A stretch of DNA of 64,000 nt. Source: Streptomyces sp. NBC_01497. Its GTDB lineage: Bacteria; Actinomycetota; Actinomycetes; Streptomycetales; Streptomycetaceae. A model generated the notes under the pieces. The model was not told where the DNA came from and did no database searches. It worked only from the letters and a program-made list of their open reading frames with translations. Shown piece by piece: positions 57,701-64,000 of this stretch (the first letter of the stretch is position 1; each line of letters opens with the position of its first letter). The DNA is taken from positions 2,852,001 to 2,916,000 of the forward strand of contig NZ_CP109427.1 in NCBI RefSeq assembly GCF_036250695.1. The letters are read 5' to 3'. Both the position numbers and the translations under genes were made by a program.

Positions 57701-59187
57701 AGGACGGCATGGACGGGCACACGAGGACCACGCAGAGCGCGGCAGGACCGGCCGCGAGCCCGGCGGACGAGGCGGCCGTCGACCTGGTGGTGGCCGGTGC
57801 CGGCGGCGGCCTCGCCGGGGCACTGCGGGCGGCGGAGGCCGGGCTGAGTGTGCTGGTCGTCGACCCGGACGAGCAGTTCCTGCGCGGCAACAACACCTCG
57901 ATGTCCACCGCGATGATCCCCGGCGCGGGGTCCCGCTGGCAGCGCGAGGCGGGTATCGAGGACAGTCCTGAACGCTTCCTCGCCGACATCCGCGCGAAGA
58001 CCCACGGAACGGCCGACCCGACTCTCGCCGCCGCCCTCGCCTCGCTCAGCGGCCCGCTGGTGGAGTGGCTCGCCGATGGCGCGGGACTGCCGCTCCAGCT
58101 CGTACGGGACTTCAGCTACCCGGGCCACTCGGCGGACCGGCTGCACACCGTCGAGGGACGGCACGGCTCGACCCTGCTGCGCCACCTGTACGAGCGGGTG
58201 CGGCGCTCCCCCTCGATCGACACGCTGGTCCCCGCGCGCCTCGTCGACGTGGAGGTCGCGGATCCCGACGCGCGGGGCGGCGGCCGGGTCACCGGCGCGG
58301 TCGTCGAGTACCCGGGCGGGCACCGCGAGACGATCGCCACCCGCGCCGTACTGCTGGCGACCAACGGATACGGCGCAGACCGCTCCCTGGTGGCGCGGCA
58401 CCTGCCGGAGATCGCGGCGGCCGACTACCACGGCGGCCAGTTCTCGCGCGGCGACGGTCTGGCGATCGGGCTGCGGCACGGGGCGCGCCGTGCGTACATG
58501 GACGCCTACCAGGGCCACGCCGCGCTCGCCCGGCGCTCCCGCACCCTCGTCGGCTGGGCCACGATCATGCACGGCGCGATCATGGTCGACTCGGCGGGCG
58601 AGCGGTTCGGCGACGAGACGAGCGGCTACTCGGAGTACGCGGCGGCCCTCGCCGCCCGGCCGGGTGCACGCGGCTGGATCGTCCTGGACCAGCGTGTCCA
58701 CGACCTGTGCACGCCGTTCACCGACTTCCGGGAGACCGCGGAGGCGGGCTCGCTGGTGTGGGCGGACGACCCCGCCGCCCTCGCGGACCGTACGGGCCTG
58801 CCGGCCGACGCCCTGGCCCGGTCCCTCGACACACAGGCGGCACAGGCGACGGCGGGGGCTCAGGCGACGGCGGACGCCCGCACGGCCGGGTCCGGCGGCG
58901 ACGCCTTCGGCCGGACGTTCTTCGAGGCCCCGCTGCGCGCGCCGTACGCGGCCGTCGAGGTCGTCCCCGCGCTCTTCCACACCCAGGGCGGCCTGGTGGT
59001 GGACGGCGACGCACGGGTCCTCGGCCCGGGCGGCGCGCCCCTCGGGGGGCTGTACGCCTCGGGCGGTGCGGCGCACGGCATCTCCGGCCACGGCGCCGCC
59101 GGCTACCTCGCGGGCAACGGGCTGCTGCCCGCGCTGGGCCTCGCCTGGCAGGCGGCGAACGACCTGACCGGCGCCCGCGTCCCCTGA
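57697..59187 (+). CDS. FAD-dependent oxidoreductase, fumarate reductase/ketosteroid dehydrogenase-like
   Basis: A 496-aa flavoprotein. FAD-binding VDLVVAGAGGGLAGALRAAEAGLSV starts near residue 30. Mid-protein blocks are ATNGYGAD, GDGLAIGLRHGAR, and the C-terminal FAD contact GGLYASGGAAHGISGHGAAGYLAGNGL. This family reduces or dehydrogenates C-C bonds of dicarboxylates and similar acids. An Ala/Gln-rich insert is seen at ~385-405. It is coupled to the racemase-family gene by ATGA. Confidence 0.9.
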   Translation: MKDGMDGHTRTTQSAAGPAASPADEAAVDLVVAGAGGGLAGALRAAEAGLSVLVVDPDEQFLRGNNTSMSTAMIPGAGSRWQREAGIEDSPERFLADIRAKTHGTADPTLAAALASLSGPLVEWLADGAGLPLQLVRDFSYPGHSADRLHTVEGRHGSTLLRHLYERVRRSPSIDTLVPARLVDVEVADPDARGGGRVTGAVVEYPGGHRETIATRAVLLATNGYGADRSLVARHLPEIAAADYHGGQFSRGDGLAIGLRHGARRAYMDAYQGHAALARRSRTLVGWATIMHGAIMVDSAGERFGDETSGYSEYAAALAARPGARGWIVLDQRVHDLCTPFTDFRETAEAGSLVWADDPAALADRTGLPADALARSLDTQAAQATAGAQATADARTAGSGGDAFGRTFFEAPLRAPYAAVEVVPALFHTQGGLVVDGDARVLGPGGAPLGGLYASGGAAHGISGHGAAGYLAGNGLLPALGLAWQAANDLTGARVP

Positions 59188-59328
59188 GGCGTCCGGGCGA
59201 AACCCCACCCCGGGCCCCGTCCCCACCCATTCCCCACTCCCCGCCCGCTCCCTCACCCCCTCGCATCCCACCCCACCCCACTCCACGCACCCCACCGCAC
59301 CTCGCACCACCGAGAGAGGCACAGCACC
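59188..59328. other. C-rich gap before the amidohydrolase gene
   Basis: About 141 nt dominated by CCCCACCC-type repeats, ending in a GAGAGAGG ribosome-binding site. No promoter was recognised; the amidohydrolase is probably read from the upstream operon. Confidence 0.4.
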
Positions 59329-60795
59329 ATGACCGAACTGGACCTGCTGATCAAGAACGTGCGCCTGGTGAAGCACGACGCCGCCGACATCCCGACGACG
59401 GACATCGGCGTCAAGGACGGGAAGTTCCACCGCATCGCCCCCGGCATCGCCGCCTCCGAAGCGCGCGAGGTGGTGGACGGCAAGGGACTGCTCGCCTTCC
59501 CCGGAGTGGTCGACGCGCACCAGCACTGGGGCATCTACAACCCGCTGTCCGACGACACCGCGAGCGAGTCGCGCGCCTGCGCGCAGGGCGGCGTGACCAC
59601 CGCCATCACGTACATGCGGACCGGGCAGTACTACATGAACCGCGGCGGCAGCTACAACGAGGTCTTCCCGCTGGTGCTCCAGGGCGCCGAGGGCCGCAGC
59701 CATGTGGACTACGCCTTCCACCTGGCGCCCATGCAGAAGTCGCACATCGAGGAGATCCCGGAGCTGATCGCGCGCTTCGGTGTGACCTCGTTCAAGATCT
59801 TCATGTTCTACGGCAGCCACGGCCTGCACGGCCGCTCCGAGGACCAGGGCTCGTTCCTGATGACACCGCCCGGCGAGCGCTACGACCTTGCGCACTTCGA
59901 GTTCGTCATGCGCGGCGTGCAGGCGGCACGCCAGGCGTACCCGGAGCTGGCGGAGGAGATCTCGCTGTCGCTGCACTGCGAGACCGCCGAGATCATGACG
60001 GCGTACACGAAGCTGGTCGAGGAGGAGGGCCGGCTCGACGGCCTCGCCGCCTACAGCGCCTCCCGCCCGCCGCACTCGGAGGGACTCGCCGTCACCATCG
60101 CCAGCTACCTGGCGGCGGAGACCGAACTGCCCAACATCAACCTGCTGCACCTGTCCTCGCGCAAGGCGATCGAGGCGGCGATGCTGATGGCGAAGACCTT
60201 CCCGCAGGTCAACTTCCGGCGCGAGGTGACGATCGGCCACCTCCTCGCGAACATCGAGACGGCCTCCGGTGTCGGCGGGAAGGTCAATCCGCCGCTGCGG
60301 CCGCAGTCGGACGTGGACGCGCTGTGGGAGCACCTGGTGGCGGGGAACGTGAGCTGGGTCGTCAGCGACCACGCCTGCTGCAAGGAGGAGAAGAAGTTCG
60401 GCGACCCCAAGAGCGACGTGTTCCAGGCGAAGTCGGGCTTCGGCGGCACGGAGTACCTGCTGCCGGGCCTCGCGGGCGCGGCCCCTTCGCACGGCCTGCC
60501 GCTGCAGAAGGTGGCGGAACTGACCGCGTGGGCACCGGCGCAGCGCTTCGGGCTGCGGACGAAGGGCCAGATCGCCGAGGGGTACGACGCGGACCTGGCG
60601 CTCGTCGACCCGGCACGGTCGTGGACGGTGGACGCGGCGGACTCGGAGTCGGCGCAGGAGTACACGCCCCTGCAGGGCCTGGAGATCGGCGCGAGCGTCG
60701 AGTCCACGTTCCTGCGCGGGCAGCGGATCTACGCCGACCGCAAGGTGACGGGCGACCCGCAGGGCCGCTACCTGTCCCGGCCGACGTCGCGCTGA
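59329..60795 (+). CDS. Dihydropyrimidinase/hydantoinase-like amidohydrolase
   Basis: A 488-aa metal-dependent cyclic amidohydrolase. The metal site is VDAHQHWG (HxH pattern), the carboxylated Lys is in SFKIFMFYGSHG, metal His residues follow in SLHCET and LLHLSS, and the catalytic Asp lies in VVSDHACC. Members open hydantoins, dihydropyrimidines, allantoin or related cyclic amides. With a hydantoin-racemase-fold protein in the same operon, hydrolysis of a cyclic amide or imide is the favoured role; it is inference. Confidence 0.9.
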   Translation: MTELDLLIKNVRLVKHDAADIPTTDIGVKDGKFHRIAPGIAASEAREVVDGKGLLAFPGVVDAHQHWGIYNPLSDDTASESRACAQGGVTTAITYMRTGQYYMNRGGSYNEVFPLVLQGAEGRSHVDYAFHLAPMQKSHIEEIPELIARFGVTSFKIFMFYGSHGLHGRSEDQGSFLMTPPGERYDLAHFEFVMRGVQAARQAYPELAEEISLSLHCETAEIMTAYTKLVEEEGRLDGLAAYSASRPPHSEGLAVTIASYLAAETELPNINLLHLSSRKAIEAAMLMAKTFPQVNFRREVTIGHLLANIETASGVGGKVNPPLRPQSDVDALWEHLVAGNVSWVVSDHACCKEEKKFGDPKSDVFQAKSGFGGTEYLLPGLAGAAPSHGLPLQKVAELTAWAPAQRFGLRTKGQIAEGYDADLALVDPARSWTVDAADSESAQEYTPLQGLEIGASVESTFLRGQRIYADRKVTGDPQGRYLSRPTSR

Positions 60796-60832
60796 GGCAG
60801 GCTCCGCCCGGCGCTGCGGCACACGAACCGGG

Positions 60833-60862
60833 CCCCCGGAACCGTCACCACGGCTCCGGGGG
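60833..60862. terminator. Bidirectional terminator between the amidohydrolase and pckG
   Basis: CCCCCGGA at 60833-60840 pairs with TCCGGGGG at 60855-60862, with three more inner pairs across a mismatch; located between convergent genes. Confidence 0.75.
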
Positions 60863-60869
60863 TTCGACG

Positions 60870-62741
60870 TCATCCGAGGCGGCGCACCAGCGCGCGGTAC
60901 TCGTCCCACAGTGCCGACGGCGCGTGGTCACCGAAGGTGCCGAGGTGCGCGGGGATCAGCGCGGCCTCCTCGCGCCAGACCTCCTTGTCGACCGTGAGCA
61001 GCAGGTCGAGGTCGGCGTCGGACAGGCCGAGGCCCTCGACGTCGAGTGCGTCCCGGGTCGGCAGGGTGCCGATCGGGGAGGCGACGCCGTCCGCGCTGCC
61101 GTCGAGGCGTTCCACGATCCACTTCAGGACACGGCTGTTCTCGCCGAAGCCGGGCCACACGAAGGCGCCCTTCTCGTCCTTGCGGAACCAGTTGACGTAG
61201 TAGATCTTCGGGAGCTTCGCGGGGTCGCGGTCGGCGGCGACCTCCAGCCAGTGGCCCATGTAGTCGCCCATGTTGTAACCGCAGAACGGCAGCATGGCGA
61301 ACGGGTCGCGGCGCAGTTCGCCGACCTTGCCCTCGGCGGCGGCGGTCTTCTCCGAGGCGACGTTGGCACCGAGGAAGACACCGTGCTGCCAGTCGAACGA
61401 CTCCGTCACCAGCGGTACGGCCGAGGCGCGGCGGCCGCCGAAGAGGATCGCGGAGATCGGCACGCCCTTCGGGTCCTCCCACTCGGGCGCGATGATCGGG
61501 CACTGCCCGGCCGGGACGGTGAAGCGGGCGTTGGGGTGGGCGGCGGGCACGCCGGACTCGGGCGTCCAGTCGTTGCCCTTCCAGTCCGTGAGGTGGGCGG
61601 GCGGTTCCTGGGTCATGCCCTCCCACCACACGTCGCCGTCGTCGGTGAGTGCGACGTTGGTGAAGACGGAGTTGCCCCACATCGTCTTCATCGCGTTGGC
61701 GTTGGTGTGCTCGCCGGTGCCGGGGGCGACACCGAAGAACCCGGCCTCGGGGTTGATCGCGTAGAGGCGGCCGTCCTCGCCGAAACGCATCCAGGCGATG
61801 TCGTCGCCGATGGTCTCGACCTTCCAGCCGGGCACGGTGGGCTCCAGCATCGCGAGGTTGGTCTTGCCGCAGGCGGAGGGGAACGCGGCGGCCACATAGG
61901 TGGGCTCGGCCGTGGCGCCCGTCCCGCTCGGCGGGGTCAGCTTGAGGATGAGCATGTGCTCGGCGAGCCAGCCCTCGTCGCGGGCCATGACGGACGCGAT
62001 GCGCAGGGCGTAGCACTTCTTGCCGAGCAGGGCGTTGCCGCCGTAGCCGGAGCCGTACGACCAGATCTCGCGGTCCTCGGGGAAGTGCGAGATGTACTTG
62101 GTGGTGTTGCAGGGCCACGGCACGTCGGCCTGGCCGGGCGCGAGCGGCGCGCCCACGGTGTGGACGGCCTTCACGAAGAAGCCGTCGGGGCCGAGTTCGT
62201 CGAGCACCGGCTGGCCCATGCGCGTCATCGTGCGCATGGAGGCGGCCACGTAGGCGGAGTCGGTGATCTCCACGCCGATGGCGGAGAGCGGGGAACCGAG
62301 CGGCCCCATGCAGAACGGGACGACGTACAGGGTCCTGCCGCGCATCGCGCCCCGGAAGATGCCCTGTTCACCGGTGAAGACGTCCCGCATCGCGGCGGGG
62401 TCCATCCAGTGGTTGGTGGGACCGGCGTCCGCCTCGTCGGCGGAGCAGATGAACGTACGGTCCTCGACCCGCGCCACGTCCGACGGATCGGAGGCGGCGT
62501 AGTACGAGTTGGGGCGTTTGGCGGGGTCGAGCTTGACGAAGGTGCCCTTGGCGACGAGCTCCTCGCACAGGCGCTCGTACTCGGACAGGGATCCGTCGCA
62601 CCACACGACGCGGGCCGGCTGCGTGATCGACGCGATCTCGTCGACCCAGGTGAGCAGTTCCTTGTGCCCGGTGGGCGCCGAGGTGAAGCCGAGGGACGTG
62701 TCGGCGGGCGCGACGACGGGAGCTGCCATATCGCTTGCCAC
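60870..62741 (-). CDS. pckG: Phosphoenolpyruvate carboxykinase (GTP)
   Basis: A 623-aa enzyme that converts oxaloacetate + GTP to PEP, the gateway to gluconeogenesis. The GTG at 62741 follows AAGGAGC (5-nt spacing). Key motifs: the [13 protein letters not shown] kinase loop with catalytic Cys (about residue 290), [14 protein letters not shown] metal-binding region, [11 protein letters not shown], and the [16 protein letters not shown] and NWFRKDEKG blocks of the GTP family. Length and motif order are typical. Confidence 0.97.
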   Translation of the reverse strand: MASDMAAPVVAPADTSLGFTSAPTGHKELLTWVDEIASITQPARVVWCDGSLSEYERLCEELVAKGTFVKLDPAKRPNSYYAASDPSDVARVEDRTFICSADEADAGPTNHWMDPAAMRDVFTGEQGIFRGAMRGRTLYVVPFCMGPLGSPLSAIGVEITDSAYVAASMRTMTRMGQPVLDELGPDGFFVKAVHTVGAPLAPGQADVPWPCNTTKYISHFPEDREIWSYGSGYGGNALLGKKCYALRIASVMARDEGWLAEHMLILKLTPPSGTGATAEPTYVAAAFPSACGKTNLAMLEPTVPGWKVETIGDDIAWMRFGEDGRLYAINPEAGFFGVAPGTGEHTNANAMKTMWGNSVFTNVALTDDGDVWWEGMTQEPPAHLTDWKGNDWTPESGVPAAHPNARFTVPAGQCPIIAPEWEDPKGVPISAILFGGRRASAVPLVTESFDWQHGVFLGANVASEKTAAAEGKVGELRRDPFAMLPFCGYNMGDYMGHWLEVAADRDPAKLPKIYYVNWFRKDEKGAFVWPGFGENSRVLKWIVERLDGSADGVASPIGTLPTRDALDVEGLGLSDADLDLLLTVDKEVWREEAALIPAHLGTFGDHAPSALWDEYRALVRRLG

Positions 62742-63175
62742 GAATGCTCCTTGATGAGGGTGGTGTGTTGGGGCCCCTTGGGGGCTGCGACCCGGACGCT
62801 TCGCCGCACGCTCATCCGGTGCCGACCGCACTCATTTGATGATCCGATGCGCGCGCCCATCTGTCCAGGGGGCCGCCCACGTGAGCATCGCCACGGGTCA
62901 AGAGCGGAACCCCGTCCGGCGGAATCGAGAAAGCCGCAGGTCAGCACGGATGGGCCGGGAAAAGGCGTCGACCGGCTCAAACGCGCGCACACCCCTCGAC
63001 CCGGGCGGGTAAAGGACGTAAAGAAAGGCCTAAGGATTCAGCGCGCGCCGATCCGCCCTCATCGGCGTGTCGCGCAGGGCCCGTTCCTCACCGGTGCGCC
63101 GCGCGCAGAGCCCACTCGCCGCCACGCGCCTCACCCGCGCGCCTTGCCCGCACGCATCATCCGCGCGACGCACCC
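62742..63175. other. Upstream region of pckG, gene-free
   Basis: About 430 nt. It must hold the pckG promoter, but no clear -35/-10 pair was found. An AT-richer patch (AAAGGACGTAAAGAAAGG near 63010-63030) is the most promoter-like stretch. No codon-biased frame is seen. Confidence 0.35.
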
Positions 63176-63373
63176 TCAACGTCGCGTCGCGCGCACCCGG
63201 CGCCGGCGCGGCATCGACTCCGCACCCACCCGCCACGCGACGACCGCGGCCACCGCCGCCGCGACGACCAGCGCGGCGGCCGGTCCGACGAGCAGGAACC
63301 CTCCGACACACGCCACCGCCGCGACGGCGGCCAGTCCGCGGAGCCCGTTCCCGTTCCCGTTCCTCATGCCCAC
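63176..63373 (-). CDS. Small membrane protein
   Basis: A 65-aa protein from a GTG at 63373, behind GAGAGGGGG with short spacing. After an Asn/Gly-rich N-terminus, two adjacent hydrophobic segments (residues ~15-31 and ~33-48) form a helical hairpin, and the C-terminus is Arg-rich (PRRRRVRATRR), so it should face the cytoplasm. Function unknown. It is small enough that a chance frame cannot be ruled out, but the hydrophobic-then-basic pattern is typical of real Streptomyces membrane peptides. Confidence 0.55.
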   Translation of the reverse strand: MGMRNGNGNGLRGLAAVAAVACVGGFLLVGPAAALVVAAAVAAVVAWRVGAESMPRRRRVRATRR

Positions 63374-63762
63374 GGGGACCCCCTCTCACTGCCCCGGCGG
63401 CCGCGCCCCGGGAGCCTTTGCCTACGGAGGGTGCGCGTACCCCCGACAGCACGTTACATGCGGAGGGGACAATCACGGCCGCATCACGACAAGCCGACGC
63501 GTGAGCCCGGGCGGGGACGGCCGGGACGGCGAGGCCGCACCCGCCTGCGGTGCCGCCCGGGCACGCCGGTGCCGCACACACCCCGGGAGCCACCTGGGAC
63601 CCCACCGCCTGCCCCCGGCCACGCGACGTCCGACGCTCCGCAAGCCCCCCGCGCATCGCCCGGGACGTCACCCCCTGTCCCGTTCCCGCCCCCGGCCCCC
63701 GGGACGGACGCCCCGGACGCGGGTGCTCCACCTGTGGTCCCGCCGCGCGGGGGTGGCCGACA
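63374..63762. other. Gene-free region before the TetR gene
   Basis: About 390 nt of very GC-rich, Pro/Gly-coding-like sequence on all frames with no recognisable gene. It must contain the promoters of the two flanking divergent genes. Confidence 0.4.
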
Positions 63763-64000
63763 ATGAGGGTCATGGACGTCACCCCCCACATCCCCTGCCT
63801 CGCGGAGCGCCGCGCGGGCCTCGGCCTGCGCGAGCGCAAGAAGCTCAAGACCAGGGCCGCGATCCGCCGGGCCATGTACCGGCTGATCGCACAGGAGGGG
63901 TACGAGGCGACGACCGTCGAGCAGATCGCCGAGGCCGCGGAGGTCTCACCCTCCACCGTCTTCCGCTACTTCCCCGTCAAGGAGGACATCGTCCTCAGCG
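63763..64000 (+). CDS. TetR family regulator, N-terminal part (cut by window end)
   Basis: 79 codons are present, from the ATG at 63763 (an in-frame ATG at 63772 is equally possible). The TetR helix-turn-helix is complete: TRAAIRRAMYRLIAQEGYEATTVEQIAEAAEVSPSTVFRYFPVKEDIV. The effector-binding domain lies outside the window, so the ligand cannot be guessed. Confidence 0.9.
   Translation, partial: MRVMDVTPHIPCLAERRAGLGLRERKKLKTRAAIRRAMYRLIAQEGYEATTVEQIAEAAEVSPSTVFRYFPVKEDIVLS

Noticed and set aside
57241..60909. A 1222-codon minus-strand open frame
   Set aside because: It is antisense to the racemase-family, FAD and amidohydrolase genes; low-complexity Arg/Ala/Val-rich translation with no domain.
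63030..63956. A 308-codon minus-strand gene upstream of the TetR gene
   Set aside because: It overlaps the TetR start antisense, has Arg/Gly/Ala-rich shadow composition and no domain.

Overview
The window reads as chromosomal DNA of a Streptomyces or close relative. Evidence is the very high GC, frequent GTG and TTG starts, dense ATGA-type stop/start overlaps, secreted GH18 chitinases behind DasR-like operators, a whiJ/abaA-type regulatory trio, a GTP-type PEP carboxykinase and a PIN-PhoH protein. No tRNA, rRNA, CRISPR array or intact insertion sequence was seen. Start codons were chosen from visible ribosome-binding sites and family conservation; no database search was possible.

Layout. (1) 1-9.9 kb, core-like: partial AI-2E-family membrane protein, secreted SLT-domain (Rpf-like) protein with a long structured leader, PIN-PhoH protein, undecaprenyl diphosphate synthase, aldo/keto reductase, a methyltransferase, a prepilin peptidase, then an XRE/DUF5753 + DUF397 pair divergent from a HATPase protein. 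(2) 9.9-14.4 kb, patchy: DUF192 protein, a 21-bp tandem array, an HTH/zinc-ribbon protein behind a strong hairpin, an alpha/beta hydrolase divergent from an AraC regulator, and a truncated MarR-type gene. (3) 14.4-26.7 kb: a minus-strand Tad/Flp pilus locus of 14 genes (zinc-ribbon protein, CpaB, TadZ, two TadE-like, TadA, TadB, TadC, histidine kinase, response regulator, Flp pilin, TadG-like, lipoprotein, OmpA-domain protein). The prepilin peptidase at 7.4 kb could process its pilin.

(4) 27-38 kb: WXG100-like protein; two closely similar GH18 chitinase genes, each with a DasR-type box in its promoter; a D-amino-acid catabolic divergon (RidA, IclR, PfkB kinase / D-amino acid deaminase, D-aminoacylase) with GCAAC palindromes between its arms; a membrane protein and a polysaccharide deacetylase. 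(5) 38.4-45 kb: an AlaA-like aminotransferase, a small protein behind a FUR-type box, and a compact four-gene system (solute-binding-like protein, TelA, solute-binding + von Willebrand A lipoprotein, small membrane protein). (6) 45-48 kb: a class A beta-lactamase locus with the blaB-blaA/blaL arrangement known from S. cacaoi.

(7) 48.3-60.8 kb: a large catabolic divergon around an IclR regulator. Leftward are a CoA transferase, a CitE-like lyase, a cyclase-family hydrolase, an MmgE/PrpD protein and an MFS transporter. Rightward are a second MmgE/PrpD protein, an Asp/Glu/hydantoin-racemase-family protein, an FAD oxidoreductase and a dihydropyrimidinase-like amidohydrolase. Two matched GTTCC-N7-GGAAC-type palindromes lie in the control region. 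The substrate is unknown, and this is my leading candidate for an undescribed pathway. (8) 60.8-64 kb: GTP-dependent PEP carboxykinase, a tiny membrane protein, and the start of a TetR regulator cut by the window edge.
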